DNA of 64,000 bases from JBHICC01 sp046759385. GTDB taxonomy: Bacteria; Pseudomonadota; Gammaproteobacteria; Acidiferrobacterales; SPGG2. Below, piece by piece: positions 35,423 to 43,858 of this stretch. Each line of letters starts with the position of its first letter. Position 1 is the stretch's first letter. The translations under genes were made by a program, and so were the position numbers. The stretch covers positions 107,509-171,508 of the forward strand of contig JBHICC010000001.1 of assembly GCA_046759385.1 (NCBI GenBank). Reading direction: 5' to 3'. Under the pieces are notes generated by a model. It searched no databases and was not told the origin of the DNA. It was given only the letters and a program-made list of their open reading frames with translations.

Positions 35423-36289
35423 ATGCCCCTAAGCATGACTGCGTTCGCCCGGCGTGATACGGGGACGCCTTGGGGAACTCTAGTTTGGGAACTGCGGTCG
35501 GTTAACCACCGGTTCCTAGAGATGACGGTACGTTTGCCCGATGAGCTCAGAATGCTAGAGGCCCAGGTCCGCACGCTTGTGAGTAGCCGGCTTACGCGTG
35601 GCAAGGTCGATTGCGGGCTTCGTTTTCAACCCAAAGATCTCGCAACGGGTGAGTTCGAGCTGAGTGAGCCGATGATTCAACGCATCCTTGAAGTTGCTGG
35701 CAAGGTTGGCAAGGCTGCGACAGAAATCTCGCCAGTGAGGGTGATCGATATCTTGCGTTGGCCCGGTGTTTTAAAGACCGCTGAGGCCGACGTCGAAGCC
35801 CTCGGTCAACAGGCGCTACGGCTGTTGTCATCCGCGCTTGAGGAACTCGTGGAAACACGCGCACGGGAAGGTTCGCGTATGCAGGCAATCATCGAGCAGC
35901 GTCTCGGTGCGGCCCGCGAAATCACCCTGGGCGTTCGCGAGGCGCTTCCTGACGTACGACAGGGTTTTCGTCAACGTCTAGAAGAACGTTTGGCCGAGGT
36001 GAGACAAGAGCTGGATCCCACCAGGCTCGAGCAAGAGATGGTCGTATTTGCGCAAAAGACTGACGTCGAAGAGGAGCTCGATCGACTGGAAACGCATCTC
36101 GGGGAGACCCATCGTGTGTTGGGTAGCACCGGGCAAATCGGGCGGCGACTGGATTTCCTCATGCAAGAGATGAACCGCGAGGCCAATACGTTGGCATCAA
36201 AATCGGCTGATCTGAAAGTGACCAACGGGGCGATCGAACTTAAGGTTCTAATCGAGCAGATGCGTGAGCAGGTCCAGAATATTGAGTAG
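35423..36289 (+). CDS. yicC: YicC family endoribonuclease
   Basis: 288 residues, full length, with the YicC N-terminal signature MTAFARRD and SVNHRFLEMTVRLPDELR. The C-terminal DUF1732 signature is RRLDFLMQEMNREANTLASK. YicC proteins have been reported to act as endoribonucleases affecting small-RNA stability. yicC next to gmk is a classic synteny. An AAGAGGGAA ribosome-binding site precedes the ATG. Confidence 0.95.
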   Translation: MPLSMTAFARRDTGTPWGTLVWELRSVNHRFLEMTVRLPDELRMLEAQVRTLVSSRLTRGKVDCGLRFQPKDLATGEFELSEPMIQRILEVAGKVGKAATEISPVRVIDILRWPGVLKTAEADVEALGQQALRLLSSALEELVETRAREGSRMQAIIEQRLGAAREITLGVREALPDVRQGFRQRLEERLAEVRQELDPTRLEQEMVVFAQKTDVEEELDRLETHLGETHRVLGSTGQIGRRLDFLMQEMNREANTLASKSADLKVTNGAIELKVLIEQMREQVQNIE

Positions 36290-36314
36290 CAAGCCGTAGC
36301 GAGTTGCGTCCCGA

Positions 36315-36932
36315 GTGGCGAGAAAACATACAGGTTACGTATTCATCCTATCGGCTCCGTCGGGAGCGGGCAAAACGAGCCTCGCTCAGGCCTTGGTCGA
36401 GGCTGTCGACGATTTGGCTATATCGGTCTCGCATACCACGCGGCCACAGCGACCTGGCGAAAAGCAAGGGGTCCACTATCACTTCGTAACGGAGCCCGAG
36501 TTTCAGGCAATGATCAAGGCAGGCGACTTCCTCGAGTACGCGCAGGTATTCGGCAACTACTACGGCACCTTACGAGGGGCGGTAGATCATTTGCTGCAGC
36601 AGGGCAGAAATGTCGTGTTCGATATCGATTGGCAGGGGGCGCGTGCTATTAAGCAGAAAATACCGGAGGCGACTAGCATCTTTATTCTCCCACCGTCGCG
36701 CGAAGTGTTGCGCGAAAGGCTGGTCGAGCGCGGCCAGGACCGCGACGCCATTATTCATAAACGCATGGGCGATGCCGTATCCGAAATGAAGCACTATGGC
36801 GAGTTTGACTATGTCGTCGTAAACGATGAGTTCGACGCAGCGCTGCGAGATCTGCGGGCAATCGTCCAAGGCCGACCCGAGAGCCGGCGGCCGCTAAGCA
36901 TCGATATTCAAGCGCTTTTGCATGGCCACTAG
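36315..36932 (+). CDS. gmk: Guanylate kinase
   Basis: 205 residues. It phosphorylates GMP to GDP, feeding GTP and ppGpp pools. The P-loop is SAPSGAGKTSLA. GMP-binding motifs include SVSHTTRPQRPGEKQGVHYHF and VFGNYYGT, and the lid region is FILPPSREVLRERL. It starts at GTG, 25 bases after yicC. Next come two stem-loops, then rpoZ and spoT. Confidence 0.96.
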   Translation: MARKHTGYVFILSAPSGAGKTSLAQALVEAVDDLAISVSHTTRPQRPGEKQGVHYHFVTEPEFQAMIKAGDFLEYAQVFGNYYGTLRGAVDHLLQQGRNVVFDIDWQGARAIKQKIPEATSIFILPPSREVLRERLVERGQDRDAIIHKRMGDAVSEMKHYGEFDYVVVNDEFDAALRDLRAIVQGRPESRRPLSIDIQALLHGH

Positions 36933-36971
36933 CGCGATCAAAAAAAATCAACTAAAATAAAATGTTAGAGT

Positions 36972-37011
36972 GCCCCTGCGGGGGTTTTTTTATCCCCGGG
37001 CAGTGCCCGGG
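36972..37011 (+). terminator. Stem-loop plus T-run after gmk, and a second hairpin in the rpoZ leader
   Basis: A GCCCCTGCGGGGG hairpin (36972-36984) is followed by seven T residues, a short intrinsic terminator. Immediately after, CCCGGGC-AGT-GCCCGGG (36995-37011) forms a second perfect stem without a T-run. Together they could partly separate yicC-gmk from rpoZ-spoT transcription. Confidence 0.5.
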
Positions 37012-37037
37012 TTAACCGCTAGAGCCGAGGGTGTGCA

Positions 37038-37343
37038 ATGGCGCGTATTACGGTAGAGGATTGCTTGCAGAACGTGGACAATCGATTTCAGCTAGTGCTG
37101 GTGGCGACCAGACGGGCGCGACAGCTTATGACTGGAGCGGAGTCCTGTGTTCCGCGTGAGAATGACAAACCCACCGTTATTGCGCTACGCGAGATTGCCG
37201 GCGGCTTCGTAACCAGCGCGATCCTGGACGATAGCGCACCGCAGCCTGGACTTGAGGGCGATGACGACGCAGGCGAAGAGCTCCAGCCAAACGAGATCGA
37301 ATCCGGCCCGGCCGACGCCAAGCCGATCGACGACACGGCATAG
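37038..37343 (+). CDS. rpoZ: RNA polymerase omega subunit
   Basis: 101 residues. Omega assists RNA polymerase assembly and, in Gammaproteobacteria, forms part of a ppGpp-binding site. The conserved MARITVEDCLQNVDNRFQLVLVATRRARQL opening is present (shown in part), followed by VIALREIAGGFV. The tail of about 35 residues is acidic. The gmk-rpoZ-spoT order is classic. The 3' end overlaps the presumed spoT start by 83 bases in another frame. Confidence 0.95.
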   Translation: MARITVEDCLQNVDNRFQLVLVATRRARQLMTGAESCVPRENDKPTVIALREIAGGFVTSAILDDSAPQPGLEGDDDAGEELQPNEIESGPADAKPIDDTA

Positions 37344-39486
37344 CGCCGAGTCCCTACCCGAACGCGATGGTCTGATTGACGACCTATGTGAGCGACTCGA
37401 AAGCTACCTCGAGCCCAAGCAAGTCGCCAATGTTCACCGCGCCTACGTCTTCGGCGCGGAAGCTCATGAAGGTCAACTGCGCCGTAGCGGCGAGCCGTAT
37501 ATCCACCACCCCATCGAAGTAGCAAGCATCCTTGCCGAGATACGCCTCGATGCGCAGAGCATCGTGGCTGCGATCCTGCATGATGTTATCGAAGATACGG
37601 AGACAGCGAAGGAACACATCGCTAGCGATTTCGGGAAAGAGGTCGCGGATCTTGTCGACGGTGTAAGCAAGATTAGCCAGATCGAGTTCAAGACCAAAGA
37701 AGAAGAACAAGCCGAGAACTTTCGCAAGATGCTTCTTGCGATGGGGCGCGACATTCGCGTTATCCTGATTAAGCTCGCTGATCGTCTGCACAATATGCGT
37801 ACTTTGGGCGCGCTGCCTAGAAATCGACAGCGAGAGATCGCCCGCGAGACTCTCGACATTTACGCACCCATCGCCAACCGCTTGGGTATGCGGCAGTGGT
37901 ATCACGAGCTCGAGGATTTAGGTTTTGCCTGTCTTTATCCGCTACGGCACCGCATCCTGGCTGAGGCGATACAGAAGCGCCGCGGAAACCGCCGTGCCAT
38001 AGTTGAAAAGATTCGGCGGGCCGTCCTCCGCCAGCTGGAGCAGGAAGGGCTTAATGCAGAAGTCTTCGGTCGTGAGAAAAACCTATACAGCATCTACCGG
38101 AAAATGCGGCAAAAACGGCTCTCGTTCGATCAGGTTTATGATGTCTACGGCTTTCGTATCGTTGTCGACAAGGTCGATACGTGCTATCGGGCGCTTGGAG
38201 TTATCCATAACTTGTACAAGCCGATCCCGGGGAAGTTCAAGGATTACATCGCGATTCCGAAAGCCAACGGCTATCAGTCTTTGCACACCGTGGTGTTTGG
38301 TCCTTTCGGCGTTTCCGTTGAGATCCAGGTTCGCACCGAGGAGATGAATCGCGTCGCTGATCTCGGCGTAGCGTCACACTGGCTTTACAAGAGCGGCGAC
38401 ACCTCGAATGACCGCATCCCCGCCCGCACCTTACACTGGTTACGGGATCTACTGGACGTGCAACAAAAGGCGGGTAATCCTCGCGAGTTTTTGGAGAACT
38501 TGAAGGGTGATCTGTTCTCCGACGAGGTCTATGTTTTTACTCCTAACGGTGAGATCAAAAAGCTGCCGCAAGGCGCCACCGTTATCGACTTCGCTTACGC
38601 CGTGCACACGGATGTGGGCAATCACTGCATCAGTGCCAGGATCAATCACGAACTTGTCCCGCCGCGTACTGTCTTGCGCAACGGAGATCACGTCGAGGTA
38701 ATCACTGCCGAGTGGGCAACACCCAATCCAGTGTGGCTTGACTTTGTGGTCACCGGCAAGGCGCGCGCACACATCCGTAATTTCTTGAAGAACCAAAAGC
38801 ACGAAGAAGCAGCGCGCCTAGGTGAACGCCTACTCGGGCGCGCAGTGCAAGCGATGGGCATCGATCTTGCGAAAGTTAAAGAGGCACAGAAAAAGGTATT
38901 GCTCAAAAAGCTAAAACTGAAAACTTGGGGCGCTCTGCTTAGTGAGATTGGGCTCGGCAACCGGCTCGCTCCTGTGGTAGCGCGTCAGCTCGGCACGGAC
39001 GGGACGGACGACGGTGGGCAGGGCAAGCAACGTGGCAAACGCCCTGCTCTTGCGATACGAGGCACTGAGGGTGTAGTTGTTACCTACGGGCGCTGCTGTG
39101 GCCCGGTTCCCGGGGACCCGATTATCGGCTTTCTCTCGGCGGGACGTGGCATTGTGGTTCATACGCAGGAATGCCGTAATTTGACGGACTACCGCAAGCA
39201 TCCAGAAAAATGGATCGATCTGCAGTGGGAAGAAAATATCGAACGCGCATTCCCAGTGCACATCCGAGTAGAGGTGAGGAACAAGCGAGGCGTGCTGGCG
39301 TCGGTGGCGGCGGCGATAGCCGATACCGAAGCTAACATCGACACGCTTTCTTTCGATGAACGCGACGGCGAGTACAGGGCAATGAATTTCACGGTGGAGG
39401 TGCGCGACCGGTTGCACCTGGCGCAGATCATGCGACGCATCCGCATGCAAGATGAAGTCATACGACTCAATCGCAAGAAAGGGTAA
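37261..39486 (+). CDS. spoT: Bifunctional (p)ppGpp synthetase/hydrolase SpoT
   Basis: 741 residues from the ATG at 37261. The HD hydrolase domain is intact (HHPIEVA, LHDVIEDT). The synthetase domain contains YDVYGFRIVV and the basic KFKDYIAIPKANGYQSLHT characteristic of bifunctional SpoT/Rel rather than RelA. A TGS domain (VYVFTPNGEIKKLPQGATVIDFAY), a zinc-finger-like region (YGRCCGPVPGDPI) and a C-terminal ACT domain follow. The start is within rpoZ. No in-frame start codon exists between the rpoZ stop and the HD domain, so the overlap seems real. A TTG at 37252 is an alternative. Confidence 0.95.
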   Translation: MTTQAKSSSQTRSNPARPTPSRSTTRHSAESLPERDGLIDDLCERLESYLEPKQVANVHRAYVFGAEAHEGQLRRSGEPYIHHPIEVASILAEIRLDAQSIVAAILHDVIEDTETAKEHIASDFGKEVADLVDGVSKISQIEFKTKEEEQAENFRKMLLAMGRDIRVILIKLADRLHNMRTLGALPRNRQREIARETLDIYAPIANRLGMRQWYHELEDLGFACLYPLRHRILAEAIQKRRGNRRAIVEKIRRAVLRQLEQEGLNAEVFGREKNLYSIYRKMRQKRLSFDQVYDVYGFRIVVDKVDTCYRALGVIHNLYKPIPGKFKDYIAIPKANGYQSLHTVVFGPFGVSVEIQVRTEEMNRVADLGVASHWLYKSGDTSNDRIPARTLHWLRDLLDVQQKAGNPREFLENLKGDLFSDEVYVFTPNGEIKKLPQGATVIDFAYAVHTDVGNHCISARINHELVPPRTVLRNGDHVEVITAEWATPNPVWLDFVVTGKARAHIRNFLKNQKHEEAARLGERLLGRAVQAMGIDLAKVKEAQKKVLLKKLKLKTWGALLSEIGLGNRLAPVVARQLGTDGTDDGGQGKQRGKRPALAIRGTEGVVVTYGRCCGPVPGDPIIGFLSAGRGIVVHTQECRNLTDYRKHPEKWIDLQWEENIERAFPVHIRVEVRNKRGVLASVAAAIADTEANIDTLSFDERDGEYRAMNFTVEVRDRLHLAQIMRRIRMQDEVIRLNRKKG

Positions 39487-39621
39487 ACCTCCTAATACTA
39501 AATACAACAGCTCAGAGGCGCTGCCCACGTCTTGCGGAAATCGCACATCCCTGTGTGTTGCGCAGTTGGCTGTTAGCATTATGTTTTCGGTCGTGCGGTT
39601 TAGTGAAGGAGGGGAACCGAG

Positions 39622-40008
39622 ATGAAAAGGCGGGCAATAAGAACAAACCAAGCGCCTCAGGCGATTGGAACGTATTCACAGGCAATCAGGATCGGCTCCA
39701 CGGTGTATCTCTCAGGACAAATCCCGCTCGACCCTGAGACTATGGAAATCGTGCAAGGGGATATGCGGGCCCAGATCGCACGGGTTTTTGACAACTTGAA
39801 GGCGGTAGCCAAAGCGGGGGGAGGTACACTCGCCGATGTGGTCAAGCTCACGGTTTTTCTTACAGACCTGTCGCATTTTGCCCTTGTCAATGAGGTTATG
39901 GCGTCCTATTTTAATGAGCCGTTCCCGGCGCGTGCTGCGATTGGCGTAGCGGCGCTACCGAAAGGTGTAGCCGTTGAGATGGATGCCATCATGGAGATCG
40001 AGCGCTAG
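39622..40008 (+). CDS. ridA: RidA family enamine/imine deaminase
   Basis: 128 residues. RidA hydrolyses reactive 2-aminoacrylate and related imines made by PLP enzymes. Family residues are seen: APQAIGTYSQAI, VYLSGQIPLDPET, the VKLTVFLTDLSHF strand and the substrate-binding Arg in FPARAAIGVAALPKGV. It is preceded by GGAGGGG and lies between spoT and recG. The spacer from spoT (39487-39621) contains no other obvious feature. Confidence 0.95.
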   Translation: MKRRAIRTNQAPQAIGTYSQAIRIGSTVYLSGQIPLDPETMEIVQGDMRAQIARVFDNLKAVAKAGGGTLADVVKLTVFLTDLSHFALVNEVMASYFNEPFPARAAIGVAALPKGVAVEMDAIMEIER

Positions 40009-40014
40009 TACATC

Positions 40015-40052
40015 GCAAGTGGCGGGTGGTAGCTTAATTCACACCCACTTGC
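40015..40052. terminator. Hairpin between ridA and recG
   Basis: GCAAGTGG (40015-40022) and CCACTTGC (40045-40052) form a perfect 8-bp stem with a further GTG/CAC pair inside. No T-run follows on either strand, so it is a stem-loop of uncertain role, possibly a transcript 3'-end determinant. Confidence 0.35.
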
Positions 40053-40088
40053 CTACTACTCGCAACTAAAAACGCTGCTACTCGGGTC

Positions 40089-42158
40089 ATGCGCATTGCG
40101 TCCCTGCCTGTCACGACACTCAGAGGCGTCGGTCCCAAGCTCGCACAGAAGCTCGCCCGTTTGAAGCTGCACACGGTGCAGGATGTCTTGTTTCACCTGC
40201 CGTACCGCTATCAAGACCGTACGCGCTTGACAGCGCTCGGCACCCTGAAGCCGGGTACAGAAGCGTTAGTGGCCGGAGAGATCGCGTTGACCGACATCAC
40301 TTACCGCGGCCGGCGCAGTCTCGTATGCCGGATCACGGACGGTACAGGCTTTATTAACTTGCGTTTCTTTCACTTTTCAGGGGCGCAGCAGCGCAACCTT
40401 CAGTGCGGCCGCACTGTTGTTGTGTACGGCGACGTACGGGTTGGGCCGACGGGCTTCGAGATGACACACCCAGAGTACAGCGTGTGCGAAGATGGTCAAA
40501 CGCCCGAACCGGAAGGATGTTTAACCCCAGTGTATCCTTCGACAGAAGGGGTGCATCAACTCACGCTTCGCCGCCTCGCACAACAGGCGCTGGATCGTTA
40601 TCTAGCGACCATAGACGAATCTTTACCACCAGATGTGCTCGGCCAGTTCGAGCTACCCGATATTCGCGATGCACTCGTGAGTCTTCACCGTCCACCGAGC
40701 ACAGACGATGCGCATGCGCTTGAACAGGGCGCACATCCAGGACGCGATCGCCTCGCGTTTGAGGAACTCTTGGCATACCAGCTGAGCTTGCGACGATTAC
40801 GAGCCGAACAGCGTGAGCACGATGCCCCTGCTATCTCGAAGGGCAACGTGATTCTAAATCAGCTTGTCTCGCAACTGCCATACTCACTGACGCGCGCCCA
40901 ACAGCGAGTGATCTGCGAAATCCAACGCGATCTGAGTCAAACGCACCCGATGCAGCGTCTACTGCAAGGTGATGTGGGTTCAGGAAAAACTGTGGTCGCG
41001 ATCGCCGCCAGTGCCTGTGCCGTCGAGGCTGGTTTGCAGGTGGCAATTATGGCACCCACCGAGATTCTCGCCGAGCAACATCTGCACAACGTCCGCCAGT
41101 GGCTTTCGCCTTTGGGCATCGAGGTCGTCAGCCTCCTTGGCAAGATCGACGGACGGCGTCGCCGTGAGGCCCTAGACGTGATCGGGTCACGCGCAGCCGT
41201 GATCGTCGGCACGCATGCGCTGTTTCAAGAAAGCGTGGAATTCGCCGCGTTGGGGTTAGTTATTGTCGATGAGCAACACCGTTTCGGGGTTCACCAACGT
41301 CTTGCTTTGCGCGAAAAAGGAGCACGAGCCAACCGACGACCGCATCAGCTCATCATGACTGCGACCCCAATTCCGAGAACATTGGCACAGACCGTCTATG
41401 CCGACCTCGACGTTTCTATCATCGACGAGTTGCCACCCGGGCGACAACCGGTTGAAACGGTGGTTGTATCGGGCAGCCGACGCACCGAAGTCGTCGAACG
41501 CATCCGCGCCGCCTGCGTCAAAGGGCAGCAGGCCTACTGGGTATGTCCATTGATTGATGAATCTGATCACGTTGCACTGCAGACGGTGACGGATACAGAA
41601 GCACGTCTGCACACAGCGCTACCCGAATTGGAAGTAAGTCTAGTCCACGGTCGCCTGAAACTTCCCGTCAAGGATCACATTATGGCTGCCTTCAGGGAAG
41701 GCACAGTAAATGTCCTTGTTGCAACCACCGTGATCGAAGTAGGTGTCGATGTACCCAACGCAAGTTTGATGGTAATCGAGAATGCCGAGCGCTTAGGCTT
41801 GTCACAACTCCATCAATTGCGTGGCCGCATAGGCCGTGGAGCGAGGCGTAGCACGTGCGTACTCATGTATCAGCCACCTCTGTCGCCGCAGGCACGCGAA
41901 CGGCTAGCGGTACTTCGGAGTAGCACAGACGGCTTCGAGATCGCGCGCAAGGATCTGGAAATGCGTGGGCCCGGAGAGATCTTGGGTACTCGCCAGACTG
42001 GTTTGGAGCAGTTCCGCGTCGCCGATTTGGTGCGTGATCATCGCAAGCTCCCAACGGTACAACAGCTGGCTACTATATTATTACGCGACTATCCTAACTG
42101 TGCTGACGCTATCATTGATCGATGGCGCACGTCCGAAGCCGACTATACGCAGGTGTAA
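40089..42158 (+). CDS. recG: ATP-dependent DNA helicase RecG
   Basis: 689 residues, normal length. It regresses stalled forks and processes recombination and R-loop intermediates. The N-terminal wedge/OB region includes TLRGVGPKLAQKLARL and VLFHLPYRYQDRT. Helicase motifs are LLQGDVGSGKTVV, IVDEQHRFGVHQR, MTATPIPRTLA, TTVIEVGVDVPNASLM and LHQLRGRIGRG. The C-terminal RGPGEILGTRQTG is the conserved RecG signature. The reading frame is intact. Confidence 0.97.
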   Translation: MRIASLPVTTLRGVGPKLAQKLARLKLHTVQDVLFHLPYRYQDRTRLTALGTLKPGTEALVAGEIALTDITYRGRRSLVCRITDGTGFINLRFFHFSGAQQRNLQCGRTVVVYGDVRVGPTGFEMTHPEYSVCEDGQTPEPEGCLTPVYPSTEGVHQLTLRRLAQQALDRYLATIDESLPPDVLGQFELPDIRDALVSLHRPPSTDDAHALEQGAHPGRDRLAFEELLAYQLSLRRLRAEQREHDAPAISKGNVILNQLVSQLPYSLTRAQQRVICEIQRDLSQTHPMQRLLQGDVGSGKTVVAIAASACAVEAGLQVAIMAPTEILAEQHLHNVRQWLSPLGIEVVSLLGKIDGRRRREALDVIGSRAAVIVGTHALFQESVEFAALGLVIVDEQHRFGVHQRLALREKGARANRRPHQLIMTATPIPRTLAQTVYADLDVSIIDELPPGRQPVETVVVSGSRRTEVVERIRAACVKGQQAYWVCPLIDESDHVALQTVTDTEARLHTALPELEVSLVHGRLKLPVKDHIMAAFREGTVNVLVATTVIEVGVDVPNASLMVIENAERLGLSQLHQLRGRIGRGARRSTCVLMYQPPLSPQARERLAVLRSSTDGFEIARKDLEMRGPGEILGTRQTGLEQFRVADLVRDHRKLPTVQQLATILLRDYPNCADAIIDRWRTSEADYTQV

Positions 42159-42169
42159 TGCAAACGCCA

Positions 42170-42670
42170 TCAACACCGCAGCCGCCGTCCAAGGAGGAAC
42201 AGATCAACACCGCTGTTAGGCTCGCGATCGTGGTTGAACACGCTCTCGCCGTTACTGTAGTGCACGTAGCTGATCGCCCAACACTTAAACTCGTAACGCC
42301 CGGACAAGTAAAACCGAAGGTGTGTACCAATGTTGGCACTCTTATCCGCAAGCGCAAATCCACCTGTGAAATTAAGACCACGCCATAGGGGTACTACGTA
42401 GCCGCCCCCAACTGTTATATTGCTTCTGTTGACTTGGGAGCTGTCCCAACCGCCAGCGTGTATCTCCCAACGGTTCATTCGGTAGCGAGCAAAGATGGCG
42501 ACGCTGATATCGGAGTTATCGAGACTCGTGCCACTGACAGAAACTCCTGTTCCCACATCGATCCACAACTGGTTTGGATCCGCATCAGCGCACACTGAGA
42601 TGGGGCTGAGCAGTAGAGAGCAGAGAACGGCCAGGACTAACTTAAAGAAAGCACGACTGGGAGACCTAAT
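42170..42670 (-). CDS. PagL-like lipid A deacylase / acyloxyacyl hydrolase-related protein, probable ATT start
   Basis: 166 residues if read from ATT at 42670. Seven bases upstream is a perfect AGGAGG (42678-42683). The first 28 residues then form a signal peptide: a basic start (RSPSRAFFK), a hydrophobic core (LVLAVLCSLLLSPIS) and a VCA-DA cleavage site. No ATG, GTG or TTG lies between the in-frame TAA upstream and the signal peptide. The first standard start, GTG at 42595, would remove the leader. The mature part is beta-rich. It ends with AISYVHYSNGES and EPNSGVDLFLLGRR, resembling the His-x-Ser active site of PagL, which removes an acyl chain from lipid A in the outer membrane. The usual glutamate near the end appears to be Asp here. 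Convergent with recG. Confidence 0.72.
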   Translation of the reverse strand: MRSPSRAFFKLVLAVLCSLLLSPISVCADADPNQLWIDVGTGVSVSGTSLDNSDISVAIFARYRMNRWEIHAGGWDSSQVNRSNITVGGGYVVPLWRGLNFTGGFALADKSANIGTHLRFYLSGRYEFKCWAISYVHYSNGESVFNHDREPNSGVDLFLLGRRLRC

Positions 42671-42852
42671 TTGTTGTCCTCCTTTTAGTTCTTAGTTGAT
42701 CTTTTTTTCAAACCTTTTTTCGTCTCGGCCTCGGGTTCGATCCAGTCTTAAGCAGCAGCATCGGCACGATCTTGCAGATCATGACATAAGCACAGGTCGT
42801 GAACCAGCGCTGACGCCACGGCGCGCAGCGTTTTTGTTACCATGATACTTTC

Positions 42853-43758
42853 GTGCTTCGCCTTGCAGCTGACAGAGTTCACCGTGTGAAAGTCATCGGC
42901 CATCTTCGCGAATACGTGCTGTTGATGCGGTTGCATCGACCGATCGGGATCTTGTTGCTGCTTTGGCCTACCCTTTGGGGCCTTTGGCTGTCCGCTAAGG
43001 GACAGCCCGACCCCTTCGTATTCTCAATCTTCGTACTGGGCGTGGTGCTGATGCGCTCGGCCGGCTGCGTTATCAACGACTACGCGGACCGGAATTTTGA
43101 CCCCCACGTTAAGCGCACCCGTGATCGACCACTGGCGGCTGGTCGTGTTACACCAAATGAAGCCTTGGTGCTGTTCGTAGCGCTTTCACTAATCGCTTTC
43201 GTCCTGGTGCTTCAGTTGAATGCGTTGACCGTGGCGCTGGCTGGAGTAGGTGCTTTGCTGGCTGCCACTTACCCCTTTCTCAAACGCTACACACACCTGC
43301 CACAGTTTTACTTGGGTGTGGCCTTCGGTTGGTCCATTCCGATGGCGTTTGCGGCACAGACAAACTCGGTACCGGCGATCGCATGGGTGATGTTTTTAGC
43401 GAATGTTTTCTGGGCTGTGGCCTATGATACTGCTTACTCCATGGTCGATCGTGACGACGACATCAAAATCGGCATGAAATCGACAGCGATACTGTTCGGT
43501 ACTTATGATCGTCTAATGATTGGCGTTGCCCATGCTTTAGCAATCGCTTTGCTCATTGTTACTGGGGTGCTGGCTGATTTGGCGAGCCCCTATTACCTCG
43601 GCCTAGGGGTCGCTGCAGGCCTTGCGGTATACCAACAGCACCTTATTCGGGACAGGGGGCGCGAGGGATGTTTCGGGGCGTTTCTTAACAACAATTGGTT
43701 TGGCGCGGCGGTTTTCGCCGGTCTTGTGCTTGCTTACCTGATCGTTTCGAACAGCTGA
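42853..43758 (+). CDS. ubiA: 4-hydroxybenzoate polyprenyltransferase UbiA
   Basis: 301 residues, an intramembrane prenyltransferase of ubiquinone synthesis with about eight helices. Both aspartate motifs are present: NDYADRNFDPHVKRTRDRPL and AYDTAYSMVDRDDDIKIG. The tail LIRDRGREGCFGAFLNNNWFG is typical of proteobacterial UbiA. The start is probably GTG at 42853 or GTG 42889, with the family core beginning near YVLLMRLHRPIG. No ubiC is adjacent. The 182-base spacer to the PagL-like gene holds only the divergent promoter region. Confidence 0.95.
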   Translation: MLRLAADRVHRVKVIGHLREYVLLMRLHRPIGILLLLWPTLWGLWLSAKGQPDPFVFSIFVLGVVLMRSAGCVINDYADRNFDPHVKRTRDRPLAAGRVTPNEALVLFVALSLIAFVLVLQLNALTVALAGVGALLAATYPFLKRYTHLPQFYLGVAFGWSIPMAFAAQTNSVPAIAWVMFLANVFWAVAYDTAYSMVDRDDDIKIGMKSTAILFGTYDRLMIGVAHALAIALLIVTGVLADLASPYYLGLGVAAGLAVYQQHLIRDRGREGCFGAFLNNNWFGAAVFAGLVLAYLIVSNS

Positions 43759-43858
43759 GAGGCTGAGAGACGGCTGTTTGGGTGCCGTCCAACGCGACGA
43801 TGTTGCTGGCTACAGGCTACCCGCAACGAGCCACGCTTTAATAGGACACACCGCTTCG

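Noticed and set aside
38911..39651. 246-codon open frame antisense to the spoT 3' end
   Set aside because: SpoT's TGS and ACT domains are intact on the other strand.
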